Positions 52,382 through 60,547 of a stretch of 64,000 bases of DNA are shown here, one piece after another. Under the pieces are notes generated by a model. The model saw nothing but the letters and a program-made list of their open reading frames with translations, was not told the origin of the DNA and ran no database searches. Every line of letters starts with the position of its first letter. The first letter of the stretch is position 1. Made by a program: the position numbers and the translations under genes. Source of the stretch: Streptomyces griseus (lineage in GTDB: Bacteria; Actinomycetota; Actinomycetes; Streptomycetales; Streptomycetaceae); NCBI RefSeq assembly GCF_900460065.1, contig NZ_UAVD01000012.1, positions 88,338 through 152,337 of the forward strand, written 5' to 3'.

Positions 52382-54004
52382 TTACTTGACGTTGACTCCG
52401 GTCCAGGTGGCCGAGACCGCCTTCAGCTCCTCGCTGTCCGCGCCGAACAGGTCGGTCGCCGCCTTCTCGGTGGCGACGCGGGCACCCGCGTAGTCGGTGG
52501 TGGAGGTCATGTAGACCGAGAGCGCCTTGTACCAGATCTGGTAGGCCTTCTCCCGGCCGATGCCCGTCAGCGTCGAGCCGTCGGAGGTCGCGGAGTCGTA
52601 CTCGACGCCGTTGACCGTCTTCTTTCCGCTGCCCTCGGCGAGCAGGTAGAAGAAGTGGTTGGCGACGCCCGAGGAGTAGTGGACGTCCAGGTTGCCGAGG
52701 TTCTCGTCCCAGAAGTCGGCGGAGTTGCCGTCCTTGCTGGGCTTGTCCATGTAGCGCAGCGGGGTGCCGTCGCCGTTGATGTCGATCTTCTCGCCGATGA
52801 GGTAGTCCCCGGCGTCCGAGGCGTTGTCGGCGAAGAACTCCACCGAGGCGCCGAGGATGTCGCTGGTCGCCTCGTTGAGGCCGCCGGACTCGCCCGCGTA
52901 GTCCAGGTTGGCCGTGGCGGAGGTGAGGCCGTGGGTCATCTCGTGGGCCGCGACGTCGATCGAGGTGAGGGCGGCCTTGTTGCCCTCGCCGTCGCCGTAG
53001 GTCATGCAGAAGCAGCTGTCGTCCCAGAAGGCGTTGACGTAGTTCTCGCCGTAGTGGACCCGGGAGTAGGCGGCCTTGCCGTCGCCCGCGATGCCGTCGC
53101 GCCCGAGGGCGCTCTTGTAGAAGTCCCAGGTCTTGGCCGCGCCGTAGTGGGCGTCGACGGCGGCGGTCTGCCGGTCCCCGCCCGTGCCGTCGCCCCAGGT
53201 GTCGTCGTCGTCCGTGACGAGGTCGCCGGTGCCGGAGGAGCCCTGGTTCAGGTCGTACGTCTTGTGGCCGCCGCGCTCGCCGTCGGTCAGCTCGAAGCCC
53301 GCGTCGGACTTCGTGGTGGTGAGCTCGACCTCGCCGCTGTACTGGCTGTTGCCGGTGCCGGTCTCGATCGCCTCGTAGCTGTGCAGCTTCTTTCCGGTGG
53401 TGGCGTCGGTGATGGTGTGGACGCGGCTGGGCGTGCCGTCCTTCTGGACGCCCTTCTTGACGGTCTCCCAGGCGAGGACGGGCTCACCGCCGTGGCTCGC
53501 GAAGATCACCTTGCGGGCGCTCGCCGCGGCCTTCAGCTTCGGCGTCGTGGACGCCACGGCTATCTTCGCGTCGGTCGCCCTGTCCACGCTCTTGAGCTCG
53601 CCTGCGGCGGTGGTGTGGGTGACGAGGTCGCCGCCGAGGACGGGCAGTCCGTCGTAGGTGCGCTCGTAGCGGGTGTGGACCGTGCCCCGGGCGTCCTTGA
53701 TGACGTCGCGGGCGATCAGCTTCTCCTGGCCGCCGAGCTTCAGGGCCTTCGCCGCCGAGGAGGCCTCCGCCTGCGCCGACTTGATGGCCGTGGCGCGCTG
53801 CGCCGAGGGGTTCACGCCGAGTGCGGCGGCGGTGGAGGGCGTCGCCGCGGTGGCGCGGGCGGCGTCGTCGCCGGGCGTGGCGACCGCGGATCCGGCCTGG
53901 ACACCGGCGACGACCATCGCGGCGACCGCCGCGAGTGCTGCGAGCCGGCGGGTGCCACGGGTACGGGTGGCGCGGGGGGTGTGGGGGGTGGTGTGGAGGT
54001 TCAT
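52382..54004 (-). CDS. exported M4 (thermolysin-like) zinc metalloprotease
   Basis: The 540-residue preproprotein has an RR-rich signal peptide (about residues 1-43), an FTP/PepSY propeptide and the M4 catalytic domain with zinc motif HEMTH at residues 354-358 and the third ligand in GGLNEATSD, followed by GEKIDINGDG and ASGVANHFF-type sequence. It is secreted and self-processed. The ATG at 54004 follows GGAGAA. It is convergent with the M1 gene. A signal-rich region with repeats lies behind it. Streptomyces often make such proteases late in growth. Confidence 0.95.
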   Translation of the reverse strand: MNLHTTPHTPRATRTRGTRRLAALAAVAAMVVAGVQAGSAVATPGDDAARATAATPSTAAALGVNPSAQRATAIKSAQAEASSAAKALKLGGQEKLIARDVIKDARGTVHTRYERTYDGLPVLGGDLVTHTTAAGELKSVDRATDAKIAVASTTPKLKAAASARKVIFASHGGEPVLAWETVKKGVQKDGTPSRVHTITDATTGKKLHSYEAIETGTGNSQYSGEVELTTTKSDAGFELTDGERGGHKTYDLNQGSSGTGDLVTDDDDTWGDGTGGDRQTAAVDAHYGAAKTWDFYKSALGRDGIAGDGKAAYSRVHYGENYVNAFWDDSCFCMTYGDGEGNKAALTSIDVAAHEMTHGLTSATANLDYAGESGGLNEATSDILGASVEFFADNASDAGDYLIGEKIDINGDGTPLRYMDKPSKDGNSADFWDENLGNLDVHYSSGVANHFFYLLAEGSGKKTVNGVEYDSATSDGSTLTGIGREKAYQIWYKALSVYMTSTTDYAGARVATEKAATDLFGADSEELKAVSATWTGVNVK

Positions 54005-54190
54005 GTGTGTGTTCTCCGTTGGTCGTCCTGTGGGGGGACTACGAGCGGAGAGCGTGCCATCAAATGTGCGAAGTTGACGGTGTGCCGACAATTGCCTCAC
54101 ATTTCTTTGACCAGTTCTTGTACGGATGGAGTGCTGTGCGGTCCGGTATTCGGTGAAGTGGCGGTGTTTCCGTCGTGCGGGGCGGGTGGT

Positions 54191-54265
54191 GTGACGGACC
54201 GCCGTGCGGGGCGGGGCGCGGTGACGGTCCGTCGCATGGGGCGGGAGGCGTGACGGTCCGTCGCA
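54191..54265. repeat. three imperfect 30-bp repeats behind the TerD terminator
   Basis: GTGACGG(A/T)CC units start at 54191, 54221 and 54250 with GCGGGGCGGG-type sequence between. They sit in the 330 bases between the M4 and terD genes and code for nothing I recognise. Confidence 0.6.
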
Positions 54266-54269
54266 CACG

Positions 54270-54307
54270 CGGGAGCCCCCGGCCGCGAAGGCGGCCGGGG
54301 GCTCCCG
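54270..54307 (-). terminator. terD terminator
   Basis: A 17-bp perfect stem (54270-54286 with 54291-54307) with a GAAG loop lies 31 bases past the TerD stop. Confidence 0.8.
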
Positions 54308-54337
54308 TGAAGCGGGTGGAACGGTGGTGCGCTCGGG

Positions 54338-54913
54338 TCAGAGGTTGACGCCGAAGTCCTGGGCGATGCCGCGCAGGCCGGAGGCGTACCCCTGGCCGAC
54401 CGCGCGGAACTTCCACTCGGCGCCGTTGCGGTAGAGCTCGCCGAAGACCATGGCGGTCTCGGTGGCGGCGTCCTCGCTCAGGTCGTAGCGGGCGATCTCG
54501 GCGCCGCCGGCCTGGTTGAGGATGCGGATGAACGCGTTCCGGACCTGGCCGAAGTTCTGGCTGCGGTTCTCGGCGTCGTAGATGGAGACCGGGAAGACGA
54601 TCTTGTCCACGTCGGCCGGCAGGCCCGCCAGGTTGACGTTGATCTGCTCGTCGTCGCCCTCGCCCTCACCCGTGACGTTGTCACCGGTGTGCACGATGGT
54701 CTGGTCCGGCGTCGACTTGTTGTTGAAGAAGACGAAGTGGCCGTCCGAGACGACCTTTCCGCCCGCGTTGACCGCGATCGCCGAGGCGTCGAGGTCGAAG
54801 TCGGTGCCGGTGGTGGTGCGGACGTCCCAGCCGAGGCCGACCGTGACGGCGGTAAGGCCCGGTGCCTCCTTGGTGAGCGAGACGTTGCCGCCCTTGGACA
54901 GGCTTACTGCCAT
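54338..54913 (-). CDS. TerD family calcium-binding stress protein
   Basis: The 191-residue protein starts [20 protein letters not shown] and carries the TerD Ca-binding signature [20 protein letters not shown] plus [20 protein letters not shown] and the C-terminal GVNL end. TerD proteins are linked to tellurite and oxidative stress and membrane-associated metal responses; Streptomyces carry many paralogues, some affecting differentiation. It is monocistronic with its own terminator and divergent from arfB. Confidence 0.95.
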   Translation of the reverse strand: MAVSLSKGGNVSLTKEAPGLTAVTVGLGWDVRTTTGTDFDLDASAIAVNAGGKVVSDGHFVFFNNKSTPDQTIVHTGDNVTGEGEGDDEQINVNLAGLPADVDKIVFPVSIYDAENRSQNFGQVRNAFIRILNQAGGAEIARYDLSEDAATETAMVFGELYRNGAEWKFRAVGQGYASGLRGIAQDFGVNL

Positions 54914-55097
54914 GGGAAGTCCCTTTCCTCGTCGTGTGCGGGCTTCGTGCCATCACGAAAGCTACCGTCACCCGTCATAACGCAGGCAGCGGACCACGAG
55001 GTTCCTGGTCGCTTTACTTTCTTTGCGAACTTCCTCCGGGCGCGGGGGGTCGCGCCGGTGCAAAAGAAGGTGACGGACGGGGCGCGGGGAGGGGACC

Positions 55098-55532
55098 ATG
55101 GGTGTCATGTCCGGGCCCTATGTCATCCGCGGCTCGGTCTCCCTCCCGGAGGCCGAGCTCATGTGGCGTTTCTCGCGGTCCTCGGGGCCCGGCGGCCAGC
55201 ACGTCAACACGAGCGACTCCCAGGTGGAGCTGCGCTTCGACCTGGCGGCGACCGACGCGCTCCCCGAGGTGTGGAAGGCGCGGGCCCTGGACCGGCTCGC
55301 GAGCAGGCTGGTGGGCGGGGTGATCTCCGTACGGGCCTCCGAGCACCGCTCCCAGTGGCGCAACCGCGAAACGGCCGCCGTCCGGCTCGCCGCCCTCCTC
55401 GCCGAGGCCACGGCGCCGCCGCCCAAGCCCCGGATCAAGCGGAAGATCCCGCGCGGCATCAACGAGCGCAGGCTGCGGGAGAAGAAGCAGCGCGGCGACA
55501 CCAAGCGCGGCCGCTCGGGCCGCGACTGGTGA
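55098..55532 (+). CDS. arfB: ribosome rescue peptidyl-tRNA hydrolase ArfB
   Basis: The 144-residue protein carries the class I release-factor domain with SSGPGGQHVNTSDSQVELRF, whose GGQ hydrolyses peptidyl-tRNA in the ribosome. The basic C-terminal tail (KRKIPRGINERRLREKKQRG) is the ArfB/ICT1 extension that enters the empty mRNA channel of stalled ribosomes. It has no stop-codon recognition domain. The ATG at 55098 follows GGAGGGG; an ATG nine bases later is also possible. Confidence 0.92.
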   Translation: MGVMSGPYVIRGSVSLPEAELMWRFSRSSGPGGQHVNTSDSQVELRFDLAATDALPEVWKARALDRLASRLVGGVISVRASEHRSQWRNRETAAVRLAALLAEATAPPPKPRIKRKIPRGINERRLREKKQRGDTKRGRSGRDW

Positions 55533-55551
55533 CGCCGAGGGCCCCGTTGCG

Positions 55552-55690
55552 CTGACCGCGAAGGGTGCCCCGTGCCGTGACCGGGAAGGCTCCCGTGTCG
55601 CGCGTGACCGCGCAGCCCCCGTGCCGTGACCGCCCAGCCTCCCGTGCGTGGCCGGGAAGCCCCCGCACCGTGGCCGCGCAGGCTCGGGCC
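55552..55690. repeat. degenerate repeats after arfB
   Basis: Imperfect units of about 29 bases resembling CCGTGCCGTGACCG-N-AAG occur four to five times between the arfB and flavin reductase stop codons. They may form a structured 3' region; no gene is seen. Confidence 0.55.
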
Positions 55691-55691
55691 G

Positions 55692-56255
55692 TCAGCCCAA
55701 CTGGCGGTAGCGGCCCTTGAAGTAGGCGAGCGGCTCGCCGTCCGGGCTCGGCAGCTCCGCCGTGAGCACCCGCCCGATCACCAGGGTGTGGTCCCCGGCC
55801 ACCACGCGCTGCTCGGTGCGGCACTCCAGCGTCGCCAGCGCCCCGCCGATCAGCGGCGCGTGCGTGACCTCTCCCCGTACGTACGGGAGGTCCTCGAACA
55901 GCAGCCGGTCGCTGATCCGGCCCTTCATGGCGAACCGCCCCGCGATGTGCCGCTGGCTCGCGGCCAGGACGGAGACCGCCCACAGCGGCTGCTCGTCCAG
56001 CAGGTCGTCCATCCGGGAGCCGTTGCGCAGGCTCACCATCACCAGGGGCGGTTCCAGGGACACGGACATGAAGGCGGTCGCCGTCATGCCCACGTCCTCG
56101 CCCCGGCCGTCCTCGTCGAGGGGCGGCTCCTGGGCGGTGACCAGCACCACCCCGGCGGCCAGCCGCGCGAGGGCGGCACGGAACTCGTCGTTGCTCACTC
56201 CCTCAGCATGGGGGACGGTCTCGGGGCGCGGGGCGGGGGGCTTCGTCTGGAGCAC
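55692..56255 (-). CDS. flavin reductase family protein (FMN-binding)
   Basis: The 187-residue protein has the split-barrel flavin reductase fold: FRAALARLAAGVVLVTAQEP, MTATAFMSVSLEPPLVMVSL and the C-terminal DHTLVIGRVLTAELPSPDGE and YFKGRYRQLG. Such proteins reduce FMN with NAD(P)H and supply reduced flavin to monooxygenases. No monooxygenase is adjacent. The GTG start at 56255 is provisional; the conserved domain begins about 22 residues in. Confidence 0.9.
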   Translation of the reverse strand: MLQTKPPAPRPETVPHAEGVSNDEFRAALARLAAGVVLVTAQEPPLDEDGRGEDVGMTATAFMSVSLEPPLVMVSLRNGSRMDDLLDEQPLWAVSVLAASQRHIAGRFAMKGRISDRLLFEDLPYVRGEVTHAPLIGGALATLECRTEQRVVAGDHTLVIGRVLTAELPSPDGEPLAYFKGRYRQLG

Positions 56256-56628
56256 ACACCGACGCTAACCGCCGGGGCCCGACGGTCACATCGGGCCAGG
56301 GGACCAGGCCGGTCCTAGGACTCCGGAAGGGCCGCGTGCGCCGGGTGCGGGAGCGGTACGACAAACGGGCGTACACAACAGGAACCGGTCCTTCCGGCCT
56401 CCGTCCACAAGGGGAACCGACCCCTCCGACCGCGCATCGAACGGGATCGAACACGCTGGGTCACCGCACCCCCCCGGCCATCTGTTGTGACTTGAGTCAC
56501 AGAGTCCATTTTCTGCCGACCCTGTGTACCGGGTGCACAGCTCACTGTGATTCAGTGGCCGTGACACTGCAACAAGTACGTCGATATGAAACCTGGAGTT
56601 GCTGTCGAGGTCTCGGGGAGTGCGAGCG
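56256..56628 (+). promoter_or_regulatory. promoter region of the diguanylate cyclase gene
   Basis: No gene is supported in these 373 bases. A BldD-box-like element, TGACACTGCAACA at 56562-56574, matches NTNACNC(A/T)GNGTNAN partially, with similar half-matches at 56547 and 56490. BldD repression of cdgB-type genes is known in Streptomyces, so the site deserves attention though it is weak. Confidence 0.45.
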
Positions 56629-58287
56629 ATGGAGGCCGAGTCGGAACCGTACGTCCGCCTTGCGACCATGCGACAGCTGCATCAAGCCGTCGCTGATCTC
56701 AATACGGCGCGGAGTCTGGCGGACACGCTGCAGTCCGTGGCCGACGGAATCGTCGCCGGTCTCGGCTACGAGCTGGGCTGCGTGAACCTGGTCCGGCCGG
56801 ACGGCGACCTGGTCATCGCCGCCTTCGCGGGCAACGCCGCGGCCGAGGCCCTGATCACCGGACGCGTCGGCTCCCGCGCCTCCTGGGAACGCCGGCTCTC
56901 CATGGGCGAGGCCTGGGACAACCTCCGCTTCATCCCGCACACCGAGGGCTGGGTCCTGCTCGACGACGACGTGCCCCAGTGGCACACCGAGGGGCCCGAG
57001 CCGCGGTTCGAGGACGAGTGGCACCCGCTCGACCGGCTCTACGCCCCGATGTACGCCTCCGCGGGCGGCCGGGACCTCCTCGGCGTCATATCCGTCGACC
57101 GGCCGCGCAACGGGCGCCGCCCCGGCGCCTGGGGGCGCGAAGCGCTCCAGATGTACGCCTCCCAGGCCGCCATCGCCATCAGCAACGCCCGTCTGCGGGC
57201 CAACATGCAGCGCGCCCTGGTCCGCCTGGAGCGGGAGCAGCAGGCGCTGCGGGCCAGCGAGGAGTCCTTCCGGCAGGCCTTCGAGTACGCGCCCAGCGGG
57301 ATGGCCATCGCGGAGATGGGCGGCGACCAGCAGGGCAGGCTGCTGCGCACCAACGACGCCCTGTGCCGGCTGCTCGGCCGCCCGGCCTCCGTCATGCGCC
57401 GCTACTCCTTCGCCGACCTGGTCCACCCCGAGGACATCGGCACCCTGCTGCGCACCTCCGCCGAGGGCGGCCGGGCCGAGCTGCGCCTCAGCCGCCGGGA
57501 CGGCACCTACCTGTGGGTCTCGCTGCGCAACTCCGTCGTCGCGGACACCGCCGACGGGCCGCGCTTCCTGCTCACCCACGTCGAGGACATAGAGGAGCGC
57601 AAGCGGCACGAGCTGAACCTCGCCCACCGGGCCTCGCACGACGCGCTGACCGGGCTGCCCAACAGCGCCGAGCTGAAGTCGCGGCTCAGCGCCCGGCTCT
57701 GCGAGCGGCCGCACTCCTCCCCGGCCGCGACCGCGATCGAGGCGCTGGACGCGGCGTACGGGGACGTCGAGTCGTCCCTGACCCACTGCTACCAGGCCGA
57801 CGGCTACGAGGGCGAAGCGGTCCCCGGCGGCGGCCCCTTCGACCATCACGTGCACGCGGAGGCCCCGGATCCGGAGCACGACGACGGGACGAAGGGCCTC
57901 GCGGTCCTCTTCTGCGACCTCGACGGCTTCAAGTCCATCAACGACCGCTTCGGACACCACACCGGCGACGCCGTGCTCATCGAGGTCGCCCGGCGGCTGA
58001 GCACCTGTGTGCGCGACGGTGACACCGTCGCCCGGCTCGGAGGTGACGAATTCGTCGTTCTCGCCGACGGCCTCGGGGCGGCGGACGCCGCTGACCTGGC
58101 CGTTCGCCTGAGAAATGCCATCATTCCGCCCATAAGGGTCGACGGTCGCGCGGTCCGGGTCGGGGCGAGCTTCGGCATCGGCTGGGCCGAGTGCGGAATG
58201 ACCGTCGAAGAGGTGCTGCGCTCCGCCGACCAGCGGATGTACGTGGAGAAGCGGTCCCGGTCGAAGGTTCACCGCCGGGCCGGATGA
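56629..58287 (+). CDS. cdgB: GAF-PAS-GGDEF diguanylate cyclase (CdgB-like)
   Basis: The 552-residue signalling enzyme has an N-terminal GAF domain (about residues 20-190), a PAS domain (about 215-330; SFRQAFEYAPSGMAIAEMGG) and a C-terminal GGDEF domain with the intact active site RLGGDEFVVL and inhibitory site RDGD five residues upstream. It should make c-di-GMP, which with BldD restrains sporulation. The domain order and length match S. coelicolor CdgB. A roughly 60-residue insertion lies between the GGDEF helix LTGLPNSAELKSRL and strand LAVLFCDLDGF. The ATG at 56629 follows GGGGAG. Confidence 0.9.
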   Translation: MEAESEPYVRLATMRQLHQAVADLNTARSLADTLQSVADGIVAGLGYELGCVNLVRPDGDLVIAAFAGNAAAEALITGRVGSRASWERRLSMGEAWDNLRFIPHTEGWVLLDDDVPQWHTEGPEPRFEDEWHPLDRLYAPMYASAGGRDLLGVISVDRPRNGRRPGAWGREALQMYASQAAIAISNARLRANMQRALVRLEREQQALRASEESFRQAFEYAPSGMAIAEMGGDQQGRLLRTNDALCRLLGRPASVMRRYSFADLVHPEDIGTLLRTSAEGGRAELRLSRRDGTYLWVSLRNSVVADTADGPRFLLTHVEDIEERKRHELNLAHRASHDALTGLPNSAELKSRLSARLCERPHSSPAATAIEALDAAYGDVESSLTHCYQADGYEGEAVPGGGPFDHHVHAEAPDPEHDDGTKGLAVLFCDLDGFKSINDRFGHHTGDAVLIEVARRLSTCVRDGDTVARLGGDEFVVLADGLGAADAADLAVRLRNAIIPPIRVDGRAVRVGASFGIGWAECGMTVEEVLRSADQRMYVEKRSRSKVHRRAG

Positions 58288-58430
58288 CGTTCACGGCCCG
58301 TTCCTCCCCCACCCCGTGACCGTTCCCCGACGGCCGCCCGGGTCACGGAGCGCAATTCGGCGCCTGCTCCGTTCGAGGTAGGCTCGGCCGGTCGGCGACG
58401 GCTGGCGACATGGTGAGGAGTGACCCAGGG

Positions 58431-59435
58431 ATGACGGCCGGAAACAACGGCGCGAGCAAGCCCGAGGACGACGATCCGTTCGGCTATCTGTACGCGGACG
58501 GACAGGCGGCAGGCGCCCAGCCGCCCGGCCAGGGCGGCTACGGCTACCCGGGGCCGGCCGCGCAGCCGGGCGTGCCCCGGACGTCCTACAACCAGGTGCG
58601 GGCCGTCGGCGAGCGCCAGTACGGCCAGCAGGCGCCGCAGCAGCAGGGCGGGTACGGCTACCCGCCCCAGCAGGGCTACGGCCAGCCCCCCGCGCAGCAG
58701 TACAACCGGCCGAACCCGCAGTACGCGGCCCCCGAGACCCATCCGGGCGGCGGGCCGGGCGGGCAGCCCCCGGCGCACGGCGGCCACGGCGGCGGTGCGG
58801 GCCGGGGCGGTCCGAACACCAAGGCGCTCCTGATCGCGGCCGTCGCCGTGGTCGCGGTCGTCGTGATCGGCATCGGCGCGGCCCTGATCACGGGCGACGA
58901 CGGTGACAAGAACGACAACAAGGACGAGGCGTCCTCCTCGCAGGGGCCCGCCGGCGAGGTCGAGGAGTCGAAGAAGCCGGAGCAGAAGCCCAAGGAGACC
59001 CCGAAGCCGGTCGAGCTGCCGAAGCAGGACGCGGCGACGCTGACGCTCGGCGGCTCGGCGGCCCTGGACTCCTCGGTCAAGGGCGCCAAGGGCGCGAACG
59101 GGAACTACATCAACCTCAACGAGGTCGGCCGGTCGGCCACCTGGTCGGTGGAGGTTCCCGAGGCCGGCGCGTACACCCTGTACGTGACCTACGGCGTGCC
59201 CGGCAAGGACGCGAAGACGACCCTGACGGTCAACGCGCAGGAGCCCCGCTCCATCAACATGAAGAACTTCGCGCAGGCCCCCGAGGGCGACCTGGAGAAG
59301 GGCTGGACGAACACGTACGCGTACGTCCAGCTCGACAAGGGCTCCAACACCCTCAAGCTGTCGTGCGAGACGGGCGACGAGTGCGACGCCAATCTCGACC
59401 AGCTGGAGCTGAAGTCCGGCCACATCAAGAGCTAG
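58431..59435 (+). CDS. membrane-anchored CBM-like (carbohydrate-binding) protein
   Basis: The 334-residue protein has an N-terminal cytoplasmic region rich in G-Y-G/P-Q-Q repeats, one membrane segment (about residues 128-150; ALLIAAVAVVAVVVIGIGAA), a charged linker, and an extracellular C-terminal domain with a CBM6/35-like jelly-roll (GGSAALDSSVKGAKGANGNY, WSVEVPEAGAYTLYVTYGVP, YAYVQLDKGSNTLKLSC). Two cysteines in that domain may form a disulfide. Such domains bind sugars or peptidoglycan. It is transcribed away from cdgB's terminator region and ends in a strong hairpin that overlaps the pfkB-like stop. Confidence 0.82.
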   Translation: MTAGNNGASKPEDDDPFGYLYADGQAAGAQPPGQGGYGYPGPAAQPGVPRTSYNQVRAVGERQYGQQAPQQQGGYGYPPQQGYGQPPAQQYNRPNPQYAAPETHPGGGPGGQPPAHGGHGGGAGRGGPNTKALLIAAVAVVAVVVIGIGAALITGDDGDKNDNKDEASSSQGPAGEVEESKKPEQKPKETPKPVELPKQDAATLTLGGSAALDSSVKGAKGANGNYINLNEVGRSATWSVEVPEAGAYTLYVTYGVPGKDAKTTLTVNAQEPRSINMKNFAQAPEGDLEKGWTNTYAYVQLDKGSNTLKLSCETGDECDANLDQLELKSGHIKS

Positions 59436-59445
59436 GCCGTGTCCG

Positions 59446-59488
59446 CGCCGACGCCCTGACCGCCCCCGAGGTGGTCAGGGCGTCGGCG
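59446..59488. terminator. bidirectional terminator, 16-bp stem
   Basis: The arms 59446-59461 and 59473-59488 are exactly complementary. The stem serves the CBM-like gene and the convergent sugar kinase; the kinase stop codon lies inside the right arm. Confidence 0.8.
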
Positions 59489-60401
59489 TGTGCGGCTCCA
59501 CCGTGACGCGCGGCAGCAGCTCCGCGTAGGCCGCCGCGTCGAACTCGCCGGCCGTCGGGGCCAGCACCGTCGCCGTCGACAGGGCCACCGCCCGGGCGAG
59601 GCGCTCCGGCCAGTCGAGGCCCTCGGCCAGGGCGGAGAGCAGTCCGGCCACCGCGGAGTCGCCCGCGCCGGTCGGGTTGCCGCGCACGGGGGCGGGCGGG
59701 GCGGCCCGCCAGACGCCGTCCGGGGTGAGCGCGAGCACGCCCTCCGGGCCCAGGGACGCGACCACGGAGTGGGCCCCGCGGCGGCGGGCGTCCCGGGCGG
59801 CGCGCAGCGGTTCCCGGGAGCCGGTCAGCCGGGCCAGCTCCTCGGCGTTCGGCTTGACCAGGTCCGGGCGGGCGGCGATGCCCCGGCGCAGCGGTTCACC
59901 GCTGGTGTCCAGGAGCACGGGCACGGCGGCGGCGCGGGCGATCCGGACCAGGTCCGCGTAGGCCCCGACATGGATGCCGGGCGGCAGGCTGCCGCAGAGC
60001 GCGACGGCGTCGGCCCCGGTGAGCAGCTCCTCGTACGTCCGCAGGAGGGCGGCCCACTCGGCGGGGCTCACCTGCGGACCGGGTTCGTTGAGCTGGGTGG
60101 TGTCGCCGGTCGAGCGGTCGGTGATCGCGAGGGTGCGGCGGGTGTTCCCGGCGACGGGCACGAGGGCGTCGCGCGGCGGGAGCGGGGCGAGGAGGCCGCG
60201 CAGGACGTCTCCGGTCGCGCCGCCGACGAAGCCGGTGACCACGCTCTCGTGGCCGAGCGCGCCGAGGACCCGGGCGACGTTGAGCCCCTTGCCGCCGGGG
60301 CGTTCGGTGACCTCGCCGACCCGGTGGCTGCGGTGCGGGACGAGCGCGTCGACGGTGTACGTCACGTCGAGCGCGGTGTTCAGAGTGACGGTCAGGATCA
60401 C
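59475..60401 (-). CDS. PfkB family sugar kinase (1-phosphofructokinase type)
   Basis: The 308-residue kinase has VTLNTALDVTYTVDALVPHR and RPGGKGLNVARVLGALG at its N-terminus (sugar binding), TQLNEPGPQVS, and the PfkB signature 2 with catalytic aspartate in VRGNPTGAGDSAVAGLL. It belongs to the 1-phosphofructokinase / tagatose-6-phosphate kinase branch. Its position downstream of nagA-nagK on the same strand suggests a role with amino sugars or fructose-derived phosphates, but a terminator separates it from nagA. The GTG at 60401 follows GGAGG. Confidence 0.9.
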   Translation of the reverse strand: MILTVTLNTALDVTYTVDALVPHRSHRVGEVTERPGGKGLNVARVLGALGHESVVTGFVGGATGDVLRGLLAPLPPRDALVPVAGNTRRTLAITDRSTGDTTQLNEPGPQVSPAEWAALLRTYEELLTGADAVALCGSLPPGIHVGAYADLVRIARAAAVPVLLDTSGEPLRRGIAARPDLVKPNAEELARLTGSREPLRAARDARRRGAHSVVASLGPEGVLALTPDGVWRAAPPAPVRGNPTGAGDSAVAGLLSALAEGLDWPERLARAVALSTATVLAPTAGEFDAAAYAELLPRVTVEPHTPTP

Positions 60402-60480
60402 CTCTGCCGGTCCTCCCTCGATGCGTGGCCCAGGCGGTGCGCGCGCCCGTCCACGGGCGCCCATCCGATGATCATGTCAA

Positions 60481-60524
60481 AGCGACGGCGGTCGGCCCAG
60501 TCCCGCGGGCCGACCGCCATCGCT
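60481..60524 (-). terminator. nagA terminator
   Basis: A 12-bp stem (60487-60498 with 60507-60518), extended past one mismatch by AGCGA/TCGCT, closes an 8-base loop, 24 bases past the nagA stop. Confidence 0.75.
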
Positions 60525-60547
60525 TCGTTACGTGCTCACCGCGCCGG

